Assembly (NCBI GenBank): GCA_021463505.1
Contig: JAJTYR010000001.1
Location: forward strand, 62,001 to 126,000
Direction of reading: 5' to 3'
Length of the DNA: 64,000 nt
Source of the DNA: Burkholderiaceae bacterium
GTDB lineage: Bacteria > Pseudomonadota > Gammaproteobacteria > Burkholderiales > Burkholderiaceae_E
The notes under the pieces are model-generated. The model saw only the letters and a program-made list of their open reading frames with translations, had not been told where the DNA came from and ran no database searches. The position numbers were made by a program, and so were the translations under genes. Positions 56,494 to 64,000 of this stretch are shown here, piece by piece. Position 1 is the first letter of the stretch; every line of letters begins with the position of its first letter.

Positions 56494-57894
56494 TCAGTCG
56501 CGATGCCGCGAGATGATGTACGACTCGTCCTGGAACCATAGCCCGTTGTAGCGGCGCAGCACCTCGCCGGTGACCTCGAGGTAGCGCCGGTCGCCCATCG
56601 CGCTCTCGAGCCGTGCGTCGTCGATCTGGCCGACGTAGATCGCGGCGTTCCAGGCGGCAAACAGCATCGACGTGCCGATCGACGCCGACAGTTCGGTAGG
56701 CAGCGCGTGCATGTCGAAGCGAAACAGCGAGCGTGCGTCGGAATAGGCATTGAAGTTCAGGCCGCGCGCGCCCGCGCCGAGCGCCGCCTTGACCGCCTTG
56801 AGCATCCGGTGGCGGTCGTGCACGAACGGGTTCTCCCCGGGCCACATCTTCTGCAGGATCTCGAGCCCGGGATCGTCGCCGCGCGAATGGATCGCCAGCA
56901 GCCGCCCGCCGGGGGCCAGGCTGCGCGCCAGTGGCGCGATCACACGCGAGGCCTTGAACTGCAGGTCGGCGCGCGCCCGGTAGGGCTGCGACGCAATCAC
57001 CAGATCGTAACCGGCCTCGCCGCCGCCGCGCTTCGGAATCACCGACTCGAGCAGGAAGCGGTGGTCGTCGCGATACAGTACCAGCACGGTCGGCCGGGCA
57101 TAGACGGGGTTGCCGGTGGCCGGATCGATGTTCACGCGCCAGTTCTCGGCGAGAAACGGCCCGAGTGCGGCGATCTGTTCCTCGAAGTCGTGCGAGGTGG
57201 CGCCCGTGAGCGCAACTTCGTGCCAGACCAGGGTGGTCGCCGCGGCCAGCGACGCGGGCGCCAGCGACGGCGCCTCGGTGTAGTTCAGGTTGGTGAACAC
57301 CAGCACCGTGGCCGGATGCTCGAAGAAGCGGTCGGCCATCTTCTCGAGCGTGAGCCGCACGTGCTCGACGCTGATTTCCTTGCCGACGATGTAGAACGGC
57401 ATGGTCGCGAAGCGCTTGTGCATCGCGCGCATCGCGCGAACCAGCACGGTGCCGTCACCGAAGCCAGCGTCGAAGACGCGAACCGCGGGCGGCGACGGAT
57501 GGATGTTCACCAGTTCCATGGCCACGCGTTGCGCGACCACCGCCTTCTCCGAGCAGGTGCTGACGAAGAGCTGGTACTTCTGCCGGTTGTCGAAGAAGCG
57601 GAAATTGCGGTCGACGTGGGCCGGCGGCTGTTGCGGATCGGTGCGCGGCAGCGGCAGCGGTGCGCCGGCCGGTGCATCGATCAGGAATCCGCGGCCGTGG
57701 CGCGCGGCGGCGCGCGCATCGCTCGCGATGAACCGGCGCACCCGCTCGGCGGTGGCGGTCGTGATCCGTCCGCCGTCGCGCAGGCGGTTGACGAACTTGC
57801 CGTCATTGACCGCGAAGCGTCCGAAGGTCGATTCTGCGACGCCTGCCCTGCGGCAGTATTCGACGATTTCGCGCAGCAGCGTGTCGGCTTCCAC
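56494..57894 (-). CDS. unrecognised SAM-methyltransferase-fold protein with N-terminal HTH-like segment, paralog B
   Basis: This 466-residue protein shares the full length of paralog A (49226-50452): FRFFDNRQKYQLFVSTCSEK, VRVFDAGFGDGTVLVRAMRA, LVIASQPYRARADLQFKASR and GTSMLFAAWNAAIYVGQIDD. It also has about 90 extra N-terminal residues with GVAESTFGRFAVNDGKFVNR then LRDGGRITTATAERVRRFI, which looks like a small helix-turn-helix domain. The start is GTG 57894. A DNA-binding segment fused to an enzyme-like domain suggests a regulator that senses methyl or SAM status, or an autoregulated enzyme; both are inference. It is the first gene of a pair with MetF-like paralog B. Confidence 0.7.
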   Translation of the reverse strand: MEADTLLREIVEYCRRAGVAESTFGRFAVNDGKFVNRLRDGGRITTATAERVRRFIASDARAAARHGRGFLIDAPAGAPLPLPRTDPQQPPAHVDRNFRFFDNRQKYQLFVSTCSEKAVVAQRVAMELVNIHPSPPAVRVFDAGFGDGTVLVRAMRAMHKRFATMPFYIVGKEISVEHVRLTLEKMADRFFEHPATVLVFTNLNYTEAPSLAPASLAAATTLVWHEVALTGATSHDFEEQIAALGPFLAENWRVNIDPATGNPVYARPTVLVLYRDDHRFLLESVIPKRGGGEAGYDLVIASQPYRARADLQFKASRVIAPLARSLAPGGRLLAIHSRGDDPGLEILQKMWPGENPFVHDRHRMLKAVKAALGAGARGLNFNAYSDARSLFRFDMHALPTELSASIGTSMLFAAWNAAIYVGQIDDARLESAMGDRRYLEVTGEVLRRYNGLWFQDESYIISRHRD

Positions 57895-57932
57895 CTGCGC
57901 ACCCGTATCGGCCTATCCCCTGTGTCCGACCG

Positions 57933-57961
57933 ATTTGAGTGGATCCCCGGTGGGCTGTCAA
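57933..57961 (-). promoter_or_regulatory. candidate sigma-70 promoter for methyltransferase-like paralog B
   Basis: On the minus strand TTGACA (57961-57956) and TCAAAT (57938-57933) are spaced 17 bp apart, 38 bp before the GTG at 57894. The layout mirrors the promoter of paralog A at 49160-49188, with the same perfect -35, spacer length and distance to the start codon. Confidence 0.65.
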
Positions 57962-57993
57962 GGTTTTTCGGCTCCCACCGGTGAAGTGGGACC

Positions 57994-58599
57994 TCAGGTG
58001 GGACGCTGTCGCCGATGGCGTGTCGCGGCGCGCTCGTCGACGATGACGTCCATCGGGATGTCGTGCGGCTGCGGTTCGAACGCGGGCAGCGCTGCGGCCG
58101 AGTAGCCGACGCCGATCGTCAAGGTGTGCGCCGGGCTGGCGGCGAGGGTGCGGTCGTAGTAGCCGCCCCCGTAGCCGAGGCGGTAGCCTTCGCGGCTGAA
58201 GCCGACGAGCGGGGCGATCACCACTTGCGGCACGAGCGTCTCGCCGTCGGACGGTTGCGGAATGTTCCAGACGCCGGGAACGAGCCGGGCGCCGGCGCGC
58301 CATTCACGAAACAGCAGTGGGGCACCCCGGGCGACAACGACCGGCAGCGCGCAACGCGCACCACGCTCGCGCAGCGATCCGGTCCACGCCCGCAGGTCGG
58401 GTTCGCCGCGGATCGGCCAGTAGACCGCCACGACCAGACCGCGCACCTCGGGCAACAACGGGTCGAGTACGGCGCCGATCCGGCGCGCGAACTCGCGTCG
58501 CTGCTTCGCTGGCATGGCCAGTCGCGCCGCAATCAGGCGGCTGCGCTCGGCCTTGCGCCACGCTGTCCAGGCCGGCATCGACGGCGTTTCTGCGTTCAT
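57994..58599 (-). CDS. 5-formyltetrahydrofolate cyclo-ligase
   Basis: This enzyme converts 5-formyl-THF to 5,10-methenyl-THF with ATP, clearing an inhibitory folate. The 201-residue YgfA/MTHFS-family protein has AWTAWRKAERSRLIAARLA with the basic N-terminal motif, VVAVYWPIRGEPDL, and the glycine/tyrosine loop REGYRLGYGGGYYDRTL. ATG 58599 matches the family length. It is upstream of, and in the same direction as, the methyltransferase/MetF-like pair B, adding to the folate theme of this block. Confidence 0.93.
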   Translation of the reverse strand: MNAETPSMPAWTAWRKAERSRLIAARLAMPAKQRREFARRIGAVLDPLLPEVRGLVVAVYWPIRGEPDLRAWTGSLRERGARCALPVVVARGAPLLFREWRAGARLVPGVWNIPQPSDGETLVPQVVIAPLVGFSREGYRLGYGGGYYDRTLAASPAHTLTIGVGYSAAALPAFEPQPHDIPMDVIVDERAATRHRRQRPT

Positions 58600-58712
58600 T
58601 CGTCTCCTTGCCGGCTGCACCCGCTTTGCGCCCGGCGTGCCTGCCCCCTATGTTAGTGTCGAACGCTGATGACACCCGTTTCGGCCATGCTGCGCCCCCG
58701 GTTGCCACTGCG

Positions 58713-59849
58713 ATGACCCCGACCGATGCAAGCTGTCTTCTCGAGCACGATGCCGATGGCAGCGTGCTTCGGCTGGTGGGCAGCTGGCGGCTGTCGCGCC
58801 TCGCCCGGCTCGATGCGGCCTTGCGCGCGTTGCCGGCCGTGCAAGGCGACTGGCGTCGCCGGGTCGCGCTCGATGGCTCCGGCCTGGCCGAGGTCGATAC
58901 CGCAGCGGCACTGCTCGTCTGGTTCCATCTGGAGCAGGCCGGCGTACCGGCCGCAGAGGTCGGCCTGCGCGAGTTCGGTGGCGCGCAGGCGCGGATCCTC
59001 GAACTGGTTCGCGAGCGCCTGCCCGAACTGCAGCCGGCGGCGCCGCTGCGCCGGCGCGGGGCCCTGGGCCAGCTCGGCGTGTCGAGCCTGCAGTGGGCGG
59101 GGTTGCTTCACGGCCACCTCGACTTCCTGGGCCGCGTGATCGTCGAGCTGGCGCGCGTTGCCATGCGCCCGGCGATCCTGCGCGGGCGCGAACTGTCTGC
59201 GCAGTTCGCGCAGGTGTGTGTCACGGCAATTCCGGTGGTCGCGCTGGTGAGCTTCCTGATCGGTCTCGTGATCGCGTACCTGCTCGGGCTGCAGGCCGAG
59301 AAATACGGCGCGAACATCTTCGTCGTCGACGGCGTGGCGCTCGGGCTGGCGCGCGAGTTCTCGCCGCTGATCGTCGCCACCATCGTTGCCGGCCGCTCGG
59401 GTGCCGCGTTCACCGCCCAGCTGGGCACGATGAAGCTGACCGAGGAGATCGACGCCATCCGCACGCTCGGGCTGTCGGCCGAGCAGGTGCTGGTGGTGCC
59501 GCGTGTCCTGGCGCTGGTGGTGTCGTTGCCGCTGCTGGTGTTCGTGGGCGACGTGATGGGCGCGCTCGGCGCGATGGTCATCGCCGAGCGCATGCTCGAC
59601 ATCACGCCGTCCACGTTCGTGGACCGCCTGCACGATGCGCTCGCGCCGCGTCACTTCGTGATCGGACTGGCCAAGGCACCCGCGTTCGCGCTGTTCATTG
59701 CGGTGATCGGCTGCCGTATGGGTCTTGCGGTGAGCCGCGACACCCGGTCGATCGGGATCAACACCACCTCCACGGTGGTTCAGGGAATCGTCGCGGTGAT
59801 CCTGCTCGACGCGCTGTTCGCGGTGCTGCTCCAGGAACTCGGGCTTTGA
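58713..59849 (+). CDS. MlaE-family permease fused to an N-terminal STAS-like domain
   Basis: This 378-residue fusion has an N-terminal STAS-like domain of about 105 residues (LLEHDADGSVLRLVGSWRLS; RVALDGSGLAEVDTAAALLV) corresponding to MlaB, followed by an MlaE permease. The permease part shows SFLIGLVIAYLLGLQAEKYG, LAREFSPLIVATIVAGRSGA, AQLGTMKLTEEIDAIRTLGL. It heads a second MCE transport operon, distinct from mlaFEDACB at the left end. ATG 58713 is preferred; an in-frame ATG about 20 codons upstream is possible. Confidence 0.87.
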   Translation: MTPTDASCLLEHDADGSVLRLVGSWRLSRLARLDAALRALPAVQGDWRRRVALDGSGLAEVDTAAALLVWFHLEQAGVPAAEVGLREFGGAQARILELVRERLPELQPAAPLRRRGALGQLGVSSLQWAGLLHGHLDFLGRVIVELARVAMRPAILRGRELSAQFAQVCVTAIPVVALVSFLIGLVIAYLLGLQAEKYGANIFVVDGVALGLAREFSPLIVATIVAGRSGAAFTAQLGTMKLTEEIDAIRTLGLSAEQVLVVPRVLALVVSLPLLVFVGDVMGALGAMVIAERMLDITPSTFVDRLHDALAPRHFVIGLAKAPAFALFIAVIGCRMGLAVSRDTRSIGINTTSTVVQGIVAVILLDALFAVLLQELGL

Positions 59850-60616
59850 GCGGGTTCGCCATCGAAATCGAAGCGGTACGCACGCGATTCGGTGCGCAAC
59901 TCGTGCACGACGGCGTCGACCTGCAGATCGGGCGCGGCGAACTGGTTGCACTGGTCGGCGGCAGCGGCAGCGGCAAGTCGGTGCTGTTGCGCGAGATCAT
60001 CGGCCTGCAACGGCCGTGCGCGGGGCGCATCCGGCTGCTGGGCGCCGACGTCTGGGCGGCGTCGGTGCGCGAATTGACCGCGCTGCGGCGCCGGATCGGA
60101 GTGATGTTCCAGGATGGCGCACTGTTCTCGTCGCTGACCGTTGCCGGCAACGTGGCGACGCCGATGCTCGAGCACGGCGGGATTCCCGCGCGCCTGGTGG
60201 GCCCACTGGTCGACTTGCGACTGTCGATGGCCGGGCTGGCGCCACAGACGGGCGCGAAGCGGCCCAGCGAGCTCTCCGGCGGGATGCGCAAGCGCGCCGC
60301 GATCGCCCGGGCGCTCGCGCTCGAGCCCGAAGTGCTGTTTCTCGACGAGCCGACTTCTGGGCTCGATCCGATCACCGCGCGCGCGTTCGACGCGCTGCTC
60401 GCCTCGCTCAATCGCGACCTCGGGATCACGGTGCTGCTGGTGACGCACGATCTCGACACGCTGGCGGGGATCGCGCAGCGCGTCGTCGTGCTCGGACAGG
60501 GGCGGGTGATCGCCGACGGCACGCTCGCGCAGGTGGCCGCGAATCCCGATCCGTGGATCCGCGCGTATTTCGCGGGCCGTAGAATGCTCGCGGAGGAGTC
60601 GCCCGATGGAGCCTGA
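59846..60616 (+). CDS. MlaF-like ABC transporter ATP-binding protein
   Basis: This 256-residue ATPase of the second MCE system has Walker A VGGSGSGKSV (about 37-46), signature ELSGGMRKRAAIARALAL, and Walker B VLFLDEPTSGLDPI. VMFQDGALFSSLTVAGNV is the MlaF-type Q-loop. A TTG start at 59846 overlapping the permease stop gives LSGFAIEIEAV. Its end overlaps the MCE gene start. Confidence 0.87.
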   Translation: MSGFAIEIEAVRTRFGAQLVHDGVDLQIGRGELVALVGGSGSGKSVLLREIIGLQRPCAGRIRLLGADVWAASVRELTALRRRIGVMFQDGALFSSLTVAGNVATPMLEHGGIPARLVGPLVDLRLSMAGLAPQTGAKRPSELSGGMRKRAAIARALALEPEVLFLDEPTSGLDPITARAFDALLASLNRDLGITVLLVTHDLDTLAGIAQRVVVLGQGRVIADGTLAQVAANPDPWIRAYFAGRRMLAEESPDGA

Positions 60617-61574
60617 AGCCCGATATACGCTGGTGGGCGCGGTCGTGCTGGCCCTCGTCGCGGCGGCCAGCATCGCCTACGTCTGGCTTGCGCACGGCGG
60701 GGGGGCGGCGGGTTACCGCTACTATGCGATCCACTTCGAGCAGCAGTCGCTCGACGGCCTGCAGCTCGGCAGCGACGTCAACATGCGCGGCGTGAAGGTC
60801 GGCCGCGTGCAGGAGTACTCGATCTCGCGCGACAACATCAATCGCGTCGGCGTTGTCGTGCGGGTCGATCGCGAGACGCCGGTCAGCCGCAACACCACGG
60901 CGGTGATCGCGCGCAACCTGGTCACCGGTCTGGCGCGCATCGACCTGGTCACGCCAGGCACGCCGGGTCCCGAACTGGACGAAGTGCTGCCGGGCGAGCG
61001 CTATCCGGTGATTCCCGAAGGCACCTCCGACCTCCAGCAGATCGCCGGCGCGTTGAGCCGGCTCGCGGTGACCGGCGAAGGGGCGCTGGCGAACGTCGAG
61101 CAGCTGCTGAACGCGCAAAATCGCAAGACGCTGGCCGATGCGGTCACGGCGGTACGTGATCTGGCCAGGGGGCTCGATCAGCGGTTGCAGCGACTCGACG
61201 TCGCCGCCGACAGCATCCGCGAGACGGCGCTCGCCATGCAGCGTTCCAGCCATGACGTCGCCGTGTCGATCGGACAGGTGGCGGGTGACGGGGGCGCGCT
61301 GCTGCGCGAACTGCAGCCGCTGGGCCGGCTGGCACACACGACGCTCGGCGACCTGTCCGCGGCTGCGAAGGCACTCGAACGCGATTCGGCGGCGATCGCG
61401 CGGAAACTCGACGCCAGCGTTGATGCCGGCACGCTCGAATTGCGCGTCACCGCGCGCGAACTGCGCCACGGCGCCGAGCAATTGTCGCGCGCGGCCGAGC
61501 GGCTCGGCGATCCGCGCACCGCGCTGCTCGGGCCTTCGCCGGCGCAGCTCGGACCCGGGGAGAAGTTGCCGTGA
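60606..61574 (+). CDS. MCE-domain lipid transport protein (MlaD-like)
   Basis: This 322-residue protein has an N-terminal transmembrane anchor (TLVGAVVLALVAAASIAYVW), one MCE domain (about 40-120; FEQQSLDGLQLGSDVNMRGV, VGRVQEYSISRDNINRVGVV) and a long helical C-terminus of about 190 residues (GEGALANVEQLLNAQNRKTL onward). The long helix resembles MCE proteins that build extended periplasmic structures, longer than MlaD at 3090-3560. ATG 60606 lies within the ATPase gene end. Confidence 0.86.
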   Translation: MEPEARYTLVGAVVLALVAAASIAYVWLAHGGGAAGYRYYAIHFEQQSLDGLQLGSDVNMRGVKVGRVQEYSISRDNINRVGVVVRVDRETPVSRNTTAVIARNLVTGLARIDLVTPGTPGPELDEVLPGERYPVIPEGTSDLQQIAGALSRLAVTGEGALANVEQLLNAQNRKTLADAVTAVRDLARGLDQRLQRLDVAADSIRETALAMQRSSHDVAVSIGQVAGDGGALLRELQPLGRLAHTTLGDLSAAAKALERDSAAIARKLDASVDAGTLELRVTARELRHGAEQLSRAAERLGDPRTALLGPSPAQLGPGEKLP

Positions 61575-62227
61575 GGGCGGCATTGCGCAGGCGGCTGCTC
61601 GGCATGTTCGCAGCGACGCCGATCGCGTCGGGCCTGTCCGGCTGCATCGGCCCGGGCCAGGCGCCCGCGCATCTGCGCTACGAGCTCGATGATCCGGCGC
61701 CCCAGGCGCCGCCCGCGGGCGTGGAAGGCGCGCATGCCGCTGCTGCTGCGCGCGCACACACGCTGCTCGTCGAGGGCATCGCAGCCTATGCGTTTCTCGA
61801 CAGCACCGCGATCGCCTACAGTCGCTCGCCCGGCGCACGCGCCAGCTACCAGTTCGCGAGCTGGACCGAGCGGCCGGCGGTGCGCATCGCGCGTCTGCTC
61901 GAACGGCGACTCGCCGCGACCGACGTCTTCGCCGACGTCGCTTCCGCGACCGCGCCGGTGCGCGGCGACTGGCTGCTCGAACTGCGACTCGAGCAGTTCT
62001 ATCACGATGACCAGGCGCCGCCGGGCAGAGTGCGCATCGAACTGGTTGCCGGACTCGTCGACCGCGCAGCGCGCCGCACGATCGCGCGGCGGCGTTTCGC
62101 CCAGGGCGAGCCGCTGGCGGACGAATCCGCCGCGCAGGCGGTCGCGGCGTTCGGGCGTGCGCTGTCGCGGCTGCTCGACGAAATCCAGCGCTGGGTGCTG
62201 CGGGAGGCCGATCGACCCGGGGTCTGA
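61571..62227 (+). CDS. ABC-type transport auxiliary lipoprotein (PqiC-like)
   Basis: This 218-residue lipoprotein has a signal peptide with lipobox GLSGC (Cys25), then the PqiC/DUF330-type domain: AAYAFLDSTAIAYSRSPGAR, SWTERPAVRIARLLERRLAA and GDWLLELRLEQFYHDDQAPP. Such outer-membrane lipoproteins accompany PqiB or YebT-type MCE systems and form the outer-membrane end of the lipid conduit. A GTG start at 61571 overlaps the MCE gene stop. It is last in the four-gene operon. Confidence 0.84.
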   Translation: MRAALRRRLLGMFAATPIASGLSGCIGPGQAPAHLRYELDDPAPQAPPAGVEGAHAAAAARAHTLLVEGIAAYAFLDSTAIAYSRSPGARASYQFASWTERPAVRIARLLERRLAATDVFADVASATAPVRGDWLLELRLEQFYHDDQAPPGRVRIELVAGLVDRAARRTIARRRFAQGEPLADESAAQAVAAFGRALSRLLDEIQRWVLREADRPGV

Positions 62228-62366
62228 CCCGTCCGTCCGGCGCGAATCGCCGCCGGTCGGCCGCACGGGGAAATCCGTCACGCTGTTTTGAGATCGTTCG
62301 CGCAACGAGGGGAAGGCGCCGCGGCCGTCGCGATCCGCGCCCCGGCTCTGGCGATGCGGGGATCTC

Positions 62367-64000
62367 ATGAGACCGTTGTTCAGGCGCGTACTGGTTGGCG
62401 CGCAGATCGCGGCCTTGTCGTGGGTGCTGGCGGCGTGCGGCGCCGGCGATGGATCCAGCGGACCACCGACACTTCCGAAGGAGCAGCAACCCCTTCAGAA
62501 GGACGTGGTGCGTTTCCTGTCGCAGGCGGGCTTTGGCGGCTCGGGTGCCGAGATCGAGCGCACGCAGCGGATCGGATTCCCGGCCTGGATCGACGAGCAG
62601 TTCGCGCACCGGCAGTTCCGTCACCAGGTCTACTTCGATGAACAGGTCGAGGCCGCCGCTGCCGTGGGCCAGTCGACGAACCAGCAGAACCTTGTCTACG
62701 AGAGCTTCTGGCGCACCGCGGTGGCCGGCGAGGGCCCGTTGCGCCACCGGATCGCGTTCGCACTGTCGCAGATCTTCGTCGTGTCGCTCGCCGACGGCAC
62801 GGTCAGTCAGTATCCGCGCGGCGTCGCGAGCTACCTCGACATGCTGGGGCGCAACGCGTTCGGCAACTTCCGCACGCTGCTGCAGGACGTGACGCTGCAC
62901 CCGATGATGGGGCTGTATCTGTCGCACCTGCGCAACCAGAAGGAAGACCCGTCGCGCGGTCGGGTGCCCGACGAGAACTATGCGCGCGAGGTGATGCAGC
63001 TGTTCACGATCGGCCTGCACGAACTCGCGCCCGACGGAACGGTGCGGCTCGACAGCCGCAACGAACCGATCGAGACCTACTCCAACGAGGATGTGACCGG
63101 CCTGGCGCGGGTCTTCACCGGCTGGAGCTGGGCGGGTCCGGACAAGTCCGATTCGCGCTTCTTCGGCGGTAGCGCTTTCCCCGACCGGGACGTGCAGCCG
63201 ATGCAGGCGTACCCCAAGTACCACTCGACGTCCGAGAAGCGCTTCCTCGGCACGACGGTTGCGGCGCAGGCGACGGCCGACCCCGAAGCGAGCCTGCGCG
63301 TGGCACTCGACCGCCTGTTCGCGCATCCGAACGTCGGTCCGTTCATCGGCAGGCAGCTGATCCAGCGACTGGTGACCAGCAATCCGTCACCCGCCTACGT
63401 CGCACGGGTGACGTCGGCGTTCAACGACAACGGCTCGGGGGTGCGCGGCGACATGAAGGCAGTCATTCGCGCCGTGCTGCTCGACCCCGAGGCCCGCAGT
63501 CCGCTTCCCGGTGCGCCCGACTACGGCAAGCTGCGCGAGCCGGTGCTGCGCATCGCGCACTGGCTGCGGGCATTCGGCGCGCGCTCGGCGTCGGGCCGCT
63601 ACCTGATCGGCAACACCGACAACCCGAATACCAGTCTGGGCCAGACGGCAATGCGCTCGCCGTCGGTGTTCAACTTCTTCCGGCCTGGCTACGTGCCGCC
63701 GAACAGCGACATCGCAACGGCCGGCCTGGTCGCGCCCGAGATGCAGATCACGCACGAATCGTCGGTCGCCGGCTACCTGAACACGCTGCGCAGCGCGATC
63801 TCGGGCGGCTTTGGCAGCGGCAGCCCGCGCGACCTGCAGCCGGACTACGGCGAAGTGATCGGACTGGCCGACCGTCCCGACGCGTTGGCCGACCGGATCG
63901 GCGCGCTGCTGATCGCCGGCGACATGTCGCCCGATCTGCGCGCGCAGCTGATCGATGCCGTCGGATCGGTTGCCGTGTCGTCGACCAACGCGCAGTCGGC
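62367..64000 (+). CDS. DUF1800 family lipoprotein (3' end outside window)
   Basis: The frame from ATG 62367 stays open to the window edge, at least 544 codons. A signal peptide with lipobox VLAAC (Cys24) is followed by the DUF1800 N-terminal pattern VVRFLSQAGFGGSGAEIERT and GFPAWIDEQFAHRQFRHQVY, then PDENYAREVMQLFTIGLHEL and VFTGWSWAGPD, which are conserved blocks of this family. DUF1800 genes are usually paired with a DUF1501 gene; none is visible before the end. The function of the family is not established. The gap 62228-62366 holds no gene. Confidence 0.85.
   Translation, partial: MRPLFRRVLVGAQIAALSWVLAACGAGDGSSGPPTLPKEQQPLQKDVVRFLSQAGFGGSGAEIERTQRIGFPAWIDEQFAHRQFRHQVYFDEQVEAAAAVGQSTNQQNLVYESFWRTAVAGEGPLRHRIAFALSQIFVVSLADGTVSQYPRGVASYLDMLGRNAFGNFRTLLQDVTLHPMMGLYLSHLRNQKEDPSRGRVPDENYAREVMQLFTIGLHELAPDGTVRLDSRNEPIETYSNEDVTGLARVFTGWSWAGPDKSDSRFFGGSAFPDRDVQPMQAYPKYHSTSEKRFLGTTVAAQATADPEASLRVALDRLFAHPNVGPFIGRQLIQRLVTSNPSPAYVARVTSAFNDNGSGVRGDMKAVIRAVLLDPEARSPLPGAPDYGKLREPVLRIAHWLRAFGARSASGRYLIGNTDNPNTSLGQTAMRSPSVFNFFRPGYVPPNSDIATAGLVAPEMQITHESSVAGYLNTLRSAISGGFGSGSPRDLQPDYGEVIGLADRPDALADRIGALLIAGDMSPDLRAQLIDAVGSVAVSSTNAQS

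Noticed and set aside
57895..58712. Possible 6S RNA beside the 5-formyl-THF cyclo-ligase gene, as in gammaproteobacteria.
   Set aside because: Neither flank shows the long 6S hairpin with its central bubble; the 99-bp downstream gap is better explained by a promoter.

Overview
The window is high-GC DNA, about two thirds G+C with strong GC codon bias. Its left third has the gene order typical of Betaproteobacteria, most likely Burkholderiales: kdsC-kdsD, mlaFEDACB, an ABC-2 exporter pair, bolA, murA, the his operon, hinT, tatABC, a DegS-like protease, nif3, mscL, petABC and sspAB. Genus cannot be read from the sequence.

Region 1 (1-24,000) is this housekeeping backbone for LPS and KDO synthesis, outer-membrane lipid asymmetry, peptidoglycan, histidine, twin-arginine export and the cytochrome bc1 complex. 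Its main surprise is that hisC is gone from the his operon. Only a short C-terminal remnant lies between hisD and hisB.

Region 2 (24,050-30,700) starts at a tRNA-Thr(UGU) gene, where the backbone gives way to accessory catabolic genes. A divergent cluster around a MarR regulator encodes a complete lower meta-cleavage route, from 2-aminomuconic semialdehyde through 2-aminomuconate, 4-oxalocrotonate, 2-oxopent-4-enoate and 4-hydroxy-2-oxovalerate to pyruvate and acetyl-CoA. No ring-cleavage enzyme is present.

Region 3 (30,692-46,722) is the most unusual part. A LysR gene diverges from a nine-gene operon with a full succinate-dehydrogenase-like complex (FeS, two membrane anchors, flavoprotein), a two-subunit class I fumarase-like hydratase, two Bug-type periplasmic receptors and a ThDP-dependent enzyme. 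It converges on a minus-strand cluster with the parts of the bifurcated 3-sulfolactate pathway: SuyA/SuyB sulfo-lyase, a D-2-hydroxyacid dehydrogenase (SlcC-like), an Ldh-type dehydrogenase (ComC-like), an OCD/mu-crystallin protein and a TauE/SafE exporter, with a divergent GntR regulator. Read together, the two operons could form a route for a sulfonated dicarboxylate such as sulfosuccinate; this is a hypothesis. A short-chain dehydrogenase gene reduced to its two ends lies inside the second cluster.

Region 4 (46,757-58,600) has a paired acyl-CoA dehydrogenase operon and then a one-carbon and methionine block. Two paralogous pairs of an unrecognised methyltransferase-fold protein and a MetF-like protein flank metY, metA, fhs and a 5-formyl-THF cyclo-ligase. 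One methyltransferase-like paralog has an extra N-terminal segment that looks like a DNA-binding domain. In the other pair, the two genes are separated by a 221-bp highly structured inverted-repeat element.

Region 5 (58,713-64,000) is a second MCE-type lipid transport operon (STAS-permease fusion, ATPase, MCE protein, PqiC-like lipoprotein) followed by a DUF1800 lipoprotein gene that runs off the end. No CRISPR array, integrase, transposase or rRNA was seen.
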